Positions 35,855-44,807 of a DNA stretch of 64,000 nt are shown one piece after another. Positions within the stretch are counted from its first letter, which is position 1, and every line of letters begins with the position of its first letter. A program made the translations under genes and the position numbers. Source of the DNA: Haloplanus litoreus (GTDB lineage: Archaea; Halobacteriota; Halobacteria; Halobacteriales; Haloferacaceae); NCBI RefSeq assembly GCF_042677945.1, contig NZ_JBHUDN010000008.1, one strand, 5' to 3'. The notes beneath the pieces are model-generated. The model was not told the origin of the DNA, made no database searches, and saw only the letters and a list, made by a program, of their open reading frames with translations.

Positions 35855-36313
35855 TCACTCCTCGGCTGCGTCGTCGCCGTCGTCGCCGTCGTCGGTCTCC
35901 TCGCCTTCCTCGCGCACTACCACGTCGGTGCCGTTCGCTCGCTTCGGCACTTCGACCCGCAGCGTCCCGTTCTCGCTCAGCGTGGCCGACGCCTCGCCGG
36001 CGTCGACGTCGGCGTCCTCGGGGAGGCGCGCCCGGCCGTCGAGCGAGAGGCCACGACCCGGGAACCGCATCTCGAAGCCCTCGTGGAAGTCGCGGAAACG
36101 GTCGAGACGAACCTGTACCTCGCCCTCGACGTACCGAACCTGTACGTCGCTCCGGGTGACCCCGGGTGCGTCGAAGACGACGAGATAGGCGTCGTCAGAC
36201 TCCAGGACGTCGTAGGAGAGGGGCTTGCGCTCCTGTACCTTCCCGACGCCGCGGCCGACCCGTTCGAGGACCGCCGACGCCGCGGACTTTCCGAACTCCT
36301 TGAACCCGGTCAT
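35855..36313 (-). CDS. Hsp20/alpha-crystallin small heat shock protein
   Basis: A 152-residue chaperone with an alpha-crystallin domain at about residues 33-127: YLVVFDAPGVTRSDVQVRY, then the consensus ENGTLRVEVPK near the end. A short N-terminal arm and a very acidic Asp/Glu tail frame it. It holds unfolding proteins without ATP. Its ATG overlaps the stop of the upstream DUF7559 gene (ATGA). Confidence 0.9.
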   Translation of the reverse strand: MTGFKEFGKSAASAVLERVGRGVGKVQERKPLSYDVLESDDAYLVVFDAPGVTRSDVQVRYVEGEVQVRLDRFRDFHEGFEMRFPGRGLSLDGRARLPEDADVDAGEASATLSENGTLRVEVPKRANGTDVVVREEGEETDDGDDGDDAAEE

Positions 36314-36468
36314 AGTTCGATCTCTTCGAGACAGTCGGTCCCGCCACAGAGCGGACAGGAGAGGTCGCCGACCGTGTGGTCGTCGGCGATGTCGTAGGTG
36401 TAGTGGTTCTCGAACATGTCGAGTTCGCAGTCGGGGCTGGTGCACTTGAGTTCCTTCGTGGCGGGCAT
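36310..36468 (-). CDS. DUF7559-type small zinc-ribbon protein
   Basis: A 52-residue protein with four Cys in two knuckles: CTSPDC at about 9-14 and CPLCGGTDC at about 38-46, followed by LEEIEL. It fits a haloarchaea-only zinc-ribbon family (DUF7559, from memory). It is translationally coupled to Hsp20, suggesting joint expression. The ATG at 36466-36468 was selected since the upstream in-frame codons are hydrophobic filler unlike the family. Function unknown. Confidence 0.82.
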   Translation of the reverse strand: MPATKELKCTSPDCELDMFENHYTYDIADDHTVGDLSCPLCGGTDCLEEIEL

Positions 36469-36539
36469 GGGCGGAACTAGTGCCGCGACCGGCATAAGTG
36501 GCGTGGAGCCTGCAACGGCGACGGAGTCGGGAGGGGCGA

Positions 36540-38453
36540 TCACCGCTCCGCGAGGTCCCGGAACGCGTCCCGCAGATAGAGGACGGAGTCGTACCGGTCG
36601 GCCTTCTCCGTGTCGAGTGCGGTCAGGAGTACGTCGTCGAGGGCAGGGGGCACGTCGGCAACCTCACTCGGCGGCGTCGGCGACTCGGTCAACACTCGGT
36701 GCATCACCGTCGTCGGGTCGCCAGTGTACGGCGGCCGGCCCGTGAACAGTTCGTAGAGGACGGCGCCCAACTGGTAGACGTCGGTCAGGTCGTCCGCCGG
36801 GCCGCGGTCCGTGTCGAACTGCTCTGGGGCGGCGTACCCCGGCGACAGCCCCTCGACGCTTTTCGAGTGTTCCAGCAGGTGTTTCGACAGCCCCCAGTCC
36901 GCGACTTTGGGGACGTCCCACGCTCCGTCGACCGACCGGAAGAGGACGTTCGACGGCTTCAGATCGAGGTGGGCGACGCCCCGCCGGTGGGCGTGACGCA
37001 CTCCCTCGGTGATCGCTTCGGCCGTCCAGAGCGCCTGGTCGAGATCGAGGTCGCCCGCCCGCGTCGAGAGGTCGCCCGCGTCCATGTACTCCATGGCGAT
37101 CCAGGGCAGCGGTTGGGCGTCGTAGTCGACGACGCCGACGACGTGGTCGTGGTCGTCGAGTTTGTCCCAGGTTTCGGCCTCGGCGAGGAGCCGGTCGACC
37201 GCCTCGGTGTGGAGGGTACCGCTCATGCGTGGTTCCTTGAGTGCGACGGCGTGGGTCCGACCGTTCGACTCGACCGCCGCGCGGTAGACGTCGGCGTTGC
37301 CGCCGCGACCGATCGGTTCCTTGTCGGTCACGTCCTCGTAGGCGATGGGCAGGTTGGGGGTGCGAGGGACGTGGTCTGGTGGGCCGAGGGGACGGGTGGA
37401 TGTGGCGTCGGGTGACGGCGCGGTAGTGGTGGCGTCGGATGACGGCTTCCCCGCGGCGTTGCCGTCGGACGGCTTCCCCGCGGCGGCGAAGGGATCGTCG
37501 GTCGGGGCGTCGGTGCCGCCGTTCGTCGGCGTCGGGTCGGGTGCGGGGTCGGGCGACCGGTTCGTCGCTCCGTCGACTGGCTCGGGCGTCGGTGCCGGTT
37601 CGGGATCGGACGTCTCCATCGGCTCCGGTTCCGATTCCGATTCCGGTTCCGATTCCGGGACATCCGGCCGACGAATCCACGTCGGATAGCCGACGACGAC
37701 GGCAGCCCCCGTGACGATGAGAAATCCGAGCGGAATCCCGGTAAACCAGACGATACTACCGCTCACCGACAAGAGAACGTGCCAGAGGGTGGCGATGGGC
37801 GCGCCGAGAACGACCGAGAGGCCGACGACGGTTCTGGTACCGGTTCCGGTCCACGGGAAGTGTCGCCACGAGAGGGGAAAGAGCGCGAGTATCCCGAGGG
37901 GTCCGAGGGGGAATAGCAGAAACGTCGCCGAGCCGTAGGTCCGAGACATGGCCATTATCGCGAACGTATCGGGCGCGTCGTGGAGAAACACCAGTACGGA
38001 AGTCAGAAACAGACCGAACCCGAAGACTGCGGCCGACTGCAGATACGGATGGGGCGTCGCGGCGTGGTCACCGGACGCGGTGGCGGAGACGACGAGGACG
38101 GAGGCCGCCGTCGTCGCCACGGCGAGGAAGGCGACGGCACTGCCGACCAGCAGTCCGTATCGCGAGTACGAGTTCAGGAACGGGGACAACGCCACGAGGA
38201 GGCCGAGTACGCCACCGGAGAGCGTGACGCCGCGACGCGGGGGACGACGCCAGTCGAGTATCACCCACGACAGGGGATACGGGACACAGGCGGCGACCAT
38301 CGCCAGCAGTGGTACTCGAAGTTCGGCCAGGAGGTTCGGGTCGGCGTCCAAACCCGATGGGGGACGGGCCGCCATGAACGTCACCACGAACCACCCCCCC
38401 ACCGCCACGAGCGACACGACGACGAACTGCACCCGATCCGACACGAGACGCAT
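36540..38453 (-). CDS. Membrane-anchored eukaryotic-like Ser/Thr protein kinase
   Basis: A 637-residue protein. Residues 1-265 hold about eight membrane helices; residues about 270-365 are a Pro/Glu/Asp/Ser-rich linker built from short repeats; residues about 375-637 are a Hanks-type kinase. Motifs are complete: Gly loop IGRGGNADVY (about 381-390), Lys406 in VALKEP, catalytic Asp497 in HLDLKPSN, VADWG (Asp519) in place of DFG, and AAPEQ at about 541-545. It should phosphorylate cytoplasmic proteins in response to a membrane signal. It lies alone on the minus strand. Confidence 0.9.
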   Translation of the reverse strand: MRLVSDRVQFVVVSLVAVGGWFVVTFMAARPPSGLDADPNLLAELRVPLLAMVAACVPYPLSWVILDWRRPPRRGVTLSGGVLGLLVALSPFLNSYSRYGLLVGSAVAFLAVATTAASVLVVSATASGDHAATPHPYLQSAAVFGFGLFLTSVLVFLHDAPDTFAIMAMSRTYGSATFLLFPLGPLGILALFPLSWRHFPWTGTGTRTVVGLSVVLGAPIATLWHVLLSVSGSIVWFTGIPLGFLIVTGAAVVVGYPTWIRRPDVPESEPESESEPEPMETSDPEPAPTPEPVDGATNRSPDPAPDPTPTNGGTDAPTDDPFAAAGKPSDGNAAGKPSSDATTTAPSPDATSTRPLGPPDHVPRTPNLPIAYEDVTDKEPIGRGGNADVYRAAVESNGRTHAVALKEPRMSGTLHTEAVDRLLAEAETWDKLDDHDHVVGVVDYDAQPLPWIAMEYMDAGDLSTRAGDLDLDQALWTAEAITEGVRHAHRRGVAHLDLKPSNVLFRSVDGAWDVPKVADWGLSKHLLEHSKSVEGLSPGYAAPEQFDTDRGPADDLTDVYQLGAVLYELFTGRPPYTGDPTTVMHRVLTESPTPPSEVADVPPALDDVLLTALDTEKADRYDSVLYLRDAFRDLAER

Positions 38454-38536
38454 TGGCGGGAAGTGGCGATAGCGGCGTATTAAAACCCGCGCCCGACACG
38501 AACACGGTTTTACGCGTCGACCGCCAACCGGCGTCT

Positions 38537-40258
38537 ATGACCGACCCCGCCGACCTCACCGTCACCATCGTCGACGGCTACGTCGACGAACCCGCACACT
38601 TCGGGGTCCCGCCGTACGTCTCGACGTATCCCCGCTTCACCGCGGGCGCGCTGGTCGACGCCGGCGTGTCCGCCGACGCGATAACGTATCACACTATCGA
38701 CGAACTCCGCGAGGACCGCATGAAGTGGGGGGACGTCGCCGACGCCGACCTCATGATCTATCTGGGTGGCATGACCGTCCCCGGGAAGTACGTCGGCGGC
38801 ACACCGGCCGAACCCGACGAAGTGCGCGAACTCGCCTGGACCGCCGACGGGACGACGCTGATGGGCGGTCCCGTCCGCTTCGGCGTCGGCGAGGAGAACG
38901 CCGGCGGGCAGGAGATGGAGCGCAAGGACCTGGACTACGACTTCGTCGCCAAAGGCGACGTGGAGGCCGCGGCCCACGACCTGGTGGCCAGTGGATTGGA
39001 GGGCTTTGGCGACCGCATGCGCGACAACGCCGACTTGGACCGCTGGGCCGCGAAGGGTGCGTTCGTCGTCGAGGACCACCCCAACCACCCCGACTACCTG
39101 ATCGCCGAACTCGAAACCTCGCGTGGCTGTGCGTACCGGTGCTCGTTCTGTACCGAACCGCTGTACGGCGACCCGGGGTTCCGGAGCGCCGAGTCGGTCG
39201 TCCGGGAGGTCGAATCACTGTACGAACGCGGCGTCCGCCACTTCCGGCTGGGTCGACAGGCCGACATCCTCGCGTTCGGCGGCGACGGCGAGGCACCGAA
39301 CCCGGACGCGCTCCGGCGGCTCTACGCGGGCATTCGCGAGGTGGCGCCGGACCTCGAGACGCTCCACCTCGACAACATGAACCCGGTCACCATCGTCGAC
39401 TATCCGGAGCGGTCGCGGGAGGCCATCCGGATCATCGCCGAACACAACACTGCCGGCGACACCGCCGCGTTCGGTCTGGAGTCCGCCGATCCCGTCGTCC
39501 GCGAGGAGAACAACCTGCTCGTCTCGGCCGACGAGTGTCTGGAGGCGGTCCGCGTCGTCAACGAGGAGGCGGGGTGGCGGCCGGGCGACGACCCCGGAGC
39601 GGCGCCCACGGTCGGCGAGTCGGCGGCCGACCGCCTGCCGAAACTCCTCCCCGGGATCAACCTCGTCCACGGCCTCCAAGGCGAGCGCCGGGAGACCTTC
39701 GAGCACAACAAGCGGTTCCTCCAGCGGGTGTACGACGAGGGACTGATGCTCCGCCGGATCAACATCCGCCAGGTGATGGCCTTCGCGGGGACGGAGATGA
39801 GCGACACCGGCGCCGACATCGCCCGTGACCACAAGCAACTGTTCACGGAGTACAAACGTGAGGTGCGCGAGGAAATCGATCGTCCCATGCTCCGCCGGGT
39901 CGTCCCGCCGGGGACCGTGCTTCCCGACGTCCACCTGGAGTACCACCAGGACGGCAAGACCTTCGGCCGACAGCTCGGTACCTACCCCCTGCTCGTGGCC
40001 GTCCCCGGGGAGCGCGACCTGGGGACGATCCTAGACGTGGCGGTGGTCGATCACGGCTACCGGTCGGTGACGGGCGTTCCCCACCCGCTGGATATGAACG
40101 CGGCGTCGATGGCCGAACTGACTGCCCTCCCCGGCGTCGGTCAGTCGACGGCGGGCAACATCGTCGTGGACAGACCCTACGCCTCGCTCAGTGAGGTTGA
40201 CCTCGACGTCGATCTCTCCCGGTTCGCGGCGGTCGGCCCGACGGAAGCCGCGGACTAG
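38537..40258 (+). CDS. Radical SAM protein with C-terminal helix-hairpin-helix
   Basis: A 573-residue protein. An N-terminal alpha/beta part (about 1-185) resembles a B12-binding-like domain. The radical SAM core has the cluster Cys triad 198, 202 and 205 in RGCAYRCSFC. The C-terminus carries a helix-hairpin-helix (AELTALPGVGQSTAGNIV, about 530-550), which usually binds DNA. This is the architecture of the uncharacterised COG1031 family. GTTTTACG about 28 bases before the ATG fits a leaderless transcript. Substrate unknown; nucleic acid is a guess from the HhH. Confidence 0.85.
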   Translation: MTDPADLTVTIVDGYVDEPAHFGVPPYVSTYPRFTAGALVDAGVSADAITYHTIDELREDRMKWGDVADADLMIYLGGMTVPGKYVGGTPAEPDEVRELAWTADGTTLMGGPVRFGVGEENAGGQEMERKDLDYDFVAKGDVEAAAHDLVASGLEGFGDRMRDNADLDRWAAKGAFVVEDHPNHPDYLIAELETSRGCAYRCSFCTEPLYGDPGFRSAESVVREVESLYERGVRHFRLGRQADILAFGGDGEAPNPDALRRLYAGIREVAPDLETLHLDNMNPVTIVDYPERSREAIRIIAEHNTAGDTAAFGLESADPVVREENNLLVSADECLEAVRVVNEEAGWRPGDDPGAAPTVGESAADRLPKLLPGINLVHGLQGERRETFEHNKRFLQRVYDEGLMLRRINIRQVMAFAGTEMSDTGADIARDHKQLFTEYKREVREEIDRPMLRRVVPPGTVLPDVHLEYHQDGKTFGRQLGTYPLLVAVPGERDLGTILDVAVVDHGYRSVTGVPHPLDMNAASMAELTALPGVGQSTAGNIVVDRPYASLSEVDLDVDLSRFAAVGPTEAAD

Positions 40259-40764
40259 GCGGCGGCCGCGTGGAGGTCGACGGCGTACCACTCGTTCTCG
40301 TAGTTGGCGTAGTCGACCCGTTCGGGCGCGTCGGCGGCTGGGATGGTCGCCACACCGCTGCCGTCGTCGGTCTCTCTCGTCATCCGCTGGCCGAGCGTCC
40401 GCTGTAGAGCCGCGAAGGCGTCGGAGTAGGGGGCACACTCGTCGTACCCCTCGTCGATGGCCGTCTCGACGATGTCCCGTTGCTCGGCCGAGAGGTCGCG
40501 GTCGGCGGGGTCGACCCCGTGGCGCTCGTAGACGAGGGGTGCGAACTCGCGGGGCGTCGACGCGACGGCTCGGCCGCCGACCCGGAGCGTGTCGTACGAC
40601 GGCTCCGGGACGAGCACCGACCGAGACTCGGCGCCGTCGGCGACGTCGGCGTCGCTCACCGCTGACAGTTCGAGAGTGGCACTCCGGGAACACCCACGTC
40701 CGAAGTCGAAACAGCCGGCGGTGGCGACAGCCATTCCCGCCGAGAGGAGGGCACGGCGGTGCAT
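40255..40764 (-). CDS. Putative Tat-exported lipoprotein
   Basis: A 169-residue protein beginning MHRRALLSAGMAVATAGC: an RR pair, a short hydrophobic stretch and a lipobox ending at Cys18, as in haloarchaeal Tat lipoproteins. The mature part has Cys25 and a further Cys in YDECAPYSD, many acidic residues and no recognised domain. The ending WYAVDLHAAAA is distinctive. It is convergent with the radical SAM gene, sharing stop codon bases. Surface-anchored, function unknown. Confidence 0.78.
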   Translation of the reverse strand: MHRRALLSAGMAVATAGCFDFGRGCSRSATLELSAVSDADVADGAESRSVLVPEPSYDTLRVGGRAVASTPREFAPLVYERHGVDPADRDLSAEQRDIVETAIDEGYDECAPYSDAFAALQRTLGQRMTRETDDGSGVATIPAADAPERVDYANYENEWYAVDLHAAAA

Positions 40765-40822
40765 GGTAGTCAGTCGCACATCCGCCGAGAGAGGTCTTGG
40801 GTGACCGTCGCGAGGATTGCCG

Positions 40823-41227
40823 TCAGAAGTCCTCGTCGATGATCTCGCCGACCGCGAAGTTGGATTTGACCTCGGTGATCTCGATTTTGACGCGCTCACC
40901 GATCTCCGCGCCCGGCACGATGATGACGTATCCCCGTTCGACGCGCGCGATGCCGTCGCCCTGTTTGCCGATATCCTCGATTTCGACGTACCGAATCTCA
41001 CCGGCCTCGACGGGTGGTTGGGGTTCCGAGGACGGGGTTTCGGTCTCCGTCTCGTCCGAGTCGGTCGACGCCGACCGCTCCCGAGAGATGAGCGCAACCC
41101 GATAGGTTTCGTCGGGATCGATGGATCCCGTTTCGATTTCGCGTTGCGGTACTTCGATCACGTACGTTCCATCCTCCGACCGAATACGCTCACTGAACAG
41201 ACACAGCAGTTTATCTGAGATCTCCAC
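40823..41227 (-). CDS. TRAM-domain RNA-binding protein
   Basis: A 134-residue protein. Residues about 74-132 form a TRAM domain (VEIEDIGKQGDGIARVERGY and VKIEITEVKSNFAVGEI), a beta-barrel that binds RNA. A Ser/Thr/Glu-rich linker separates it from an N-terminal region starting EISDKLLCLFSERI. The start is GTG at 41225-41227. Single-TRAM proteins in archaea act like cold shock proteins, as RNA chaperones or transcription factors. Confidence 0.87.
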   Translation of the reverse strand: MEISDKLLCLFSERIRSEDGTYVIEVPQREIETGSIDPDETYRVALISRERSASTDSDETETETPSSEPQPPVEAGEIRYVEIEDIGKQGDGIARVERGYVIIVPGAEIGERVKIEITEVKSNFAVGEIIDEDF

Positions 41228-41279
41228 AATCTAAACCTCCATGCCAACCTGTGGCGGGATCGTTAAAGGTGTATCGCCG

Positions 41280-41972
41280 TCAGCGGGATCGCCCATCCGG
41301 CGTTTTCGGGCCTTCGGAGTCGTGGACGACAACCTCCCCCGGCCCGAGTTCGACGGGCGTGTACGCGTCGCGGACGTCGAGAGCCTCCTCAAGTTCCCGG
41401 ATCGCACGCTCCTTGAGCGCCGCGGCCAGGTCCGTCGCTGCCTCGCGGGAGATGTCGCGACCCAGTCCCTCGCACTCGTGGGCGCGGACCACCCCCGCCT
41501 CGTCGACGGCTTCGCCCATCGGCTGACTCGTCCCGCCGAGGGCGACGCTGAACGGGTAGGTCGCACAGATCAGCGGCCGGTCGTCGTGGACGGTACACCA
41601 CCCCTCGCCGTCGGATTCCTCGTAGAACGTGCAGTCGCCGCAGGTGTCGGTCTGGAGCGCCCACTCGAACGTCTCACCCTCCGGACCGTCGGGACCCTCG
41701 GAGAGTCCGTAGGGCATCGGCCGCGCCACGTCCCGCCAGTCGTAGTCGGTCGCCGCCTGCAGGTCCCGCACCTCGTCGGGGAACACCGTCGCGGTGTGTG
41801 GGTCCCCGTCACCGACGGCTGCGCCGTCGTTCCGAGGGCCGTCCGAGCCCTCGTTCGCTTTACAGCACGCCCCACAACGCGTACACTCGAAGCCGATGGA
41901 CTCGATGGCGTCGGCGAGGTCGCTCACGTCGAGTGCCCGCGCCCGGTCGAGTTCGGTTTCGAGCGAGTCCAT
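41280..41972 (-). CDS. YkgJ-family cysteine cluster protein
   Basis: A 230-residue protein with the Cys motif CTRCGACC (30-37), then CGDC and the paired Cys in WCTVHDDRPLICATYP. This UPF0153/YkgJ set is thought to bind zinc or an iron-sulfur cluster. It lies downstream of the MBL-fold and aromatic biosynthesis genes on the same strand, with 37 bases between. The ATG at 41970-41972 begins the first amphipathic helix. Function unknown. Confidence 0.85.
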   Translation of the reverse strand: MDSLETELDRARALDVSDLADAIESIGFECTRCGACCKANEGSDGPRNDGAAVGDGDPHTATVFPDEVRDLQAATDYDWRDVARPMPYGLSEGPDGPEGETFEWALQTDTCGDCTFYEESDGEGWCTVHDDRPLICATYPFSVALGGTSQPMGEAVDEAGVVRAHECEGLGRDISREAATDLAAALKERAIRELEEALDVRDAYTPVELGPGEVVVHDSEGPKTPDGRSR

Positions 41973-42009
41973 ACTCCCGCTGGGAGGTCGAGGGGAAAAA
42001 CGTCGTCGG

Positions 42010-42774
42010 CTACGCCGGCCCGACCCGGCCGGACTCCGGATCGAACCGGACGCGTTCCTCGACGGCGAGTTTGTCGAGATGGGCACGGACCGTCGCCGCC
42101 GCCAGGTCACGGAGGGCACCGAGTTCGCGGTCGTAGGCGGCGTCGACGACGGCGTCGACCGAGTCCGCCCCGTTGTGGACCGCCCGTTCGACCAGTCGCT
42201 CGCGGTCCAGTCGGTGGAAGTAGAGGTAGTCGAGGACCGCTCGCGGGTCGTCGATCACCGGTCCGTGCCCCGGAAACAGGCGGGATGGGTCGCGGGCGAT
42301 GAGGCGCCGGAGGGCGACGAGGTACGCCCGCACGTCGCCCTCGGGCGCGGCGACGGCGACGCTCCCGGCGGCGACGGCGAGATCCCCGGAGACGATTCCG
42401 CCGTCGCACTCGAAGGCGACGTGGTCCGGCGCGTGGCCGGGCGTGTCGAGAACCGTCAGATCGCCCACGCGGTCCCCCTCGGCGAACGTGCGGTCGGGGG
42501 CGAGCCCGGTCGCCGCCTCGAAGCGGTCCTCGCGGCCGCGGCGCGCCCACACGGTCGCGCCCGTCTCGGCGGCGTAGCCGGCGACGGCGCCGACGTGGTC
42601 GGCGTGGACGTGCGTGTCCACGGCGTGGCCGACGTCCCGGTCGGCGACGGCGGCGTCGAGACCGTCGGTGTGTTCGGCGGGGTCGACGAGGACTGCCGGA
42701 TCGCCGACGAGGTAGGCGTTCGTGTGGTCGCCGGCTGTCGTCTCGGTCGGCACCGAGACGCGCGTGACCGTCAC
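42010..42774 (-). CDS. MBL-fold metallo-hydrolase
   Basis: A 254-residue metallo-beta-lactamase-fold hydrolase. The metal motif THVHADHVG (His55, His57, Asp59, His60), DTPGHAPDH, SGDLAV and FPGHGPV give a full dinuclear site. The C-terminal helical region (from about 185, with DKLAVEERVRFD) resembles the winged tail of LACTB2-like enzymes. The GTG start overlaps the DHQ synthase stop (GTGA), so it is coupled to aromatic synthesis. Substrate unknown; a glyoxalase or thioesterase role is possible. Confidence 0.87.
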   Translation of the reverse strand: MTVTRVSVPTETTAGDHTNAYLVGDPAVLVDPAEHTDGLDAAVADRDVGHAVDTHVHADHVGAVAGYAAETGATVWARRGREDRFEAATGLAPDRTFAEGDRVGDLTVLDTPGHAPDHVAFECDGGIVSGDLAVAAGSVAVAAPEGDVRAYLVALRRLIARDPSRLFPGHGPVIDDPRAVLDYLYFHRLDRERLVERAVHNGADSVDAVVDAAYDRELGALRDLAAATVRAHLDKLAVEERVRFDPESGRVGPA

Positions 42775-43946
42775 TTCTCGATAATGCTCTCTTCGACCGC
42801 CTCGCCGAAGTGGCGGGCCACGTCCTCGTAGTAGACGAGCATCTCGTCGCCGGCCTCGATGTCGGTCACGGCCGTGCGGCCGTCGGGGGTGTGGACTTTG
42901 ATCGTCTCGGCGTTCTGGAGGAGCGTCTCGATGCGGTCGACGCCGTCCTCGGTCTGGACTTCGGCCTGTACGCGGAACATCGGCCGTTTCTCGATTTTGA
43001 CGCGCCCGACGACCGCCTCGCGCGTGTCGCCGTCCGTATCGACCACCTGCACCTCGTCGCCGCTGGTCAGTTCGGCGAGATACTGCGTGCCGCCGCCGGG
43101 GGAGCGGACGTAGGCGTGAACGGCGCCCGCGTTCACCCGGAAGGGCCGGGAGGCGACGTAGGGCGACTCGGCCGTCTCGGCGTGGACGAAAAAGAGCCCG
43201 CGGGACATCGACCCGACGAGCATCCCCTCGTCGTGGTTCATGAGCGACCCCGTATCGACACAGACCCGGTCGGCCATGCCGGTTCGCTCTATCTTCGTCA
43301 CCTCGGCGTACTGCAGGTCGAGGTGCTCGCGTTCCGCGGCGTCGCGGGCCTCGCAGGTCGAGCGGATCTCGTCGGGGTCGCCCGAATCCAGCAGGACGGC
43401 GTCGGCGCCGAGTTCGAGCGTCTCGAAGGCCGTCCGTGCCTCGTCGGCGGTCGTGACGCCGGCGATCAGATCCGTCTCGTCGCCGATGCGGGCGATGAGG
43501 TTCTCCAGAGGGATGATCGTCCAGTCCTCGCCGACGACGATCGTGTACTCGGCGTCCTTCGCGGCCGCCTCCGCGAAGGCCTCGTACTCCTCGCTGAGGA
43601 TGCGGACGTAGGCGCCCTGTGCCCGGTCGTCGTCGCGGCGGAGCGTCGAGAGGTCGGCCGACCCGGAGAAGTCGGGCGGGAGGTCGACCGTGCCGTCGCC
43701 CTCACCGTTCTTGCCGACGACGTAGGCGTCGGCGACGGCGCCCTCGCTCTCGGCGTCCTCGACCAGGTCGGCGTCCGAGCGGAAGGCAGCCACCTTCACG
43801 TCACCGAGTTCCCGAACCTGTGCCACGTCCGTCTCGTCGACCAGCACCCAGTCGACGCCGGCTTCGAGGCCGGCGGTGATGCGTTCCGTTCGCGACTCCC
43901 AGTCGCCGACGTCGCCGTCGGCTTTCAGCCACACGCTCCGTGTCAT
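42771..43946 (-). CDS. 3-dehydroquinate synthase II (archaeal AroB')
   Basis: A 391-residue enzyme that oxidatively deaminates and cyclises 2-amino-3,7-dideoxy-threo-hept-6-ulosonate to 3-dehydroquinate, using NAD. It is unrelated to bacterial AroB. Family blocks are clear: EDWTIIPLENLIA, VCVDTGSLMNHDEGMLVGS, SSPYVASRPFRVNAGAVHAY-like text (here ESPYVASRPFRVNAG) and LLQNAETIKV. The ATG at 43944-43946 begins TRSVWLKADG. It follows the ADH synthase gene by 42 bases, its substrate-supplying partner. Confidence 0.94.
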   Translation of the reverse strand: MTRSVWLKADGDVGDWESRTERITAGLEAGVDWVLVDETDVAQVRELGDVKVAAFRSDADLVEDAESEGAVADAYVVGKNGEGDGTVDLPPDFSGSADLSTLRRDDDRAQGAYVRILSEEYEAFAEAAAKDAEYTIVVGEDWTIIPLENLIARIGDETDLIAGVTTADEARTAFETLELGADAVLLDSGDPDEIRSTCEARDAAEREHLDLQYAEVTKIERTGMADRVCVDTGSLMNHDEGMLVGSMSRGLFFVHAETAESPYVASRPFRVNAGAVHAYVRSPGGGTQYLAELTSGDEVQVVDTDGDTREAVVGRVKIEKRPMFRVQAEVQTEDGVDRIETLLQNAETIKVHTPDGRTAVTDIEAGDEMLVYYEDVARHFGEAVEESIIEK

Positions 43947-43988
43947 TACGTCCACCTCAACGGGGCCGGGCTTCAACGTGGCGGATGC

Positions 43989-44780
43989 TTAAGCTTCGAG
44001 CAGACCGCCACGCCGGAGCGCCTCGTCGACGCCCGCGTCGTCGTGAATGACCGCCGAGATGGCTCGCGTGATGGCGCCGGGGTCGTCGTGTTGGAAGATG
44101 GAGCGACCCATGGAGACGCCGGCGGCCCCGCCGTCCATCGCCCCACGGACCATCTCGACGGTCTGGCGGTCGGTGCCGCGGCTCCCGCCCGCGATGACGA
44201 CGGGCAGGCGTGTGCCGTCACAGACCGGCCCGAAGCTGTCGCCGTCGCCGCTGTAGCCGGTCTTGACCACGTCGGCGCCGAGTTCCTCGGCGAGGCGGAC
44301 GGCGTGTCCCAGCGCCTCGGGGTCGTCCTCCGCGATGCCCGGGCCGCGGGCGTAGGCCATGGCGAGCGTCGGGACGCCCAGTTCCTCGGCGCGTTCGGTC
44401 ACGCGTGCGAGGTCGGTCATCTGCTCGGGTTCGTACTGGGAGCCGACGTTGATGTGGAAGGAGACGGCGTCGGCCCCGGCTCGGAGCGCCGCCTCGACCG
44501 TGCCGGTCCGACGTTTGTCGTCCTCGTCGGGACCGATATTCGTCGAGCCGTTGAGGTGGACGATGTAGCCGGCGCCGTTCTTGTGGTCGTGGACGCGGGA
44601 CGCGATGCCCTTCTGCGTGAGGACGGCGTCGGCCCCGCCGTCGGTGATGGCGTCGATGGTCGACTCGATGTCGACCAGACCCTTGACCGGTCCCATCGTG
44701 ACTCCGTGATCCATCGGGACGATCAGGTAGCGGTCGTCCGTCGAGATGCGTCGGAGGCGCGCGCGTGTTCCCGTGTTCAT
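43989..44780 (-). CDS. 2-amino-3,7-dideoxy-threo-hept-6-ulosonate synthase (archaeal AroA')
   Basis: A 263-residue class I aldolase-like enzyme that makes the seven-carbon precursor of the archaeal shikimate pathway by a transaldol reaction with aspartate semialdehyde. The hallmark VPMDHGVTMGP (about 21-31), KTGYSGD with the probable Schiff-base Lys, and VVIAGGSRGTDRQ phosphate-binding loop are present. It lies between trpA and DHQ synthase II on the minus strand, linking the pathway start to tryptophan genes. Confidence 0.93.
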   Translation of the reverse strand: MNTGTRARLRRISTDDRYLIVPMDHGVTMGPVKGLVDIESTIDAITDGGADAVLTQKGIASRVHDHKNGAGYIVHLNGSTNIGPDEDDKRRTGTVEAALRAGADAVSFHINVGSQYEPEQMTDLARVTERAEELGVPTLAMAYARGPGIAEDDPEALGHAVRLAEELGADVVKTGYSGDGDSFGPVCDGTRLPVVIAGGSRGTDRQTVEMVRGAMDGGAAGVSMGRSIFQHDDPGAITRAISAVIHDDAGVDEALRRGGLLEA

Positions 44781-44807
44781 CAGTATGTTACCCTGTACCA
44801 GTGGCGC

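Noticed and set aside
37439..37660. Short direct repeats as a CRISPR or mobile element
   Set aside because: They are in-frame low-complexity codons of the Pro/Glu/Asp-rich linker of the kinase, without spacers.
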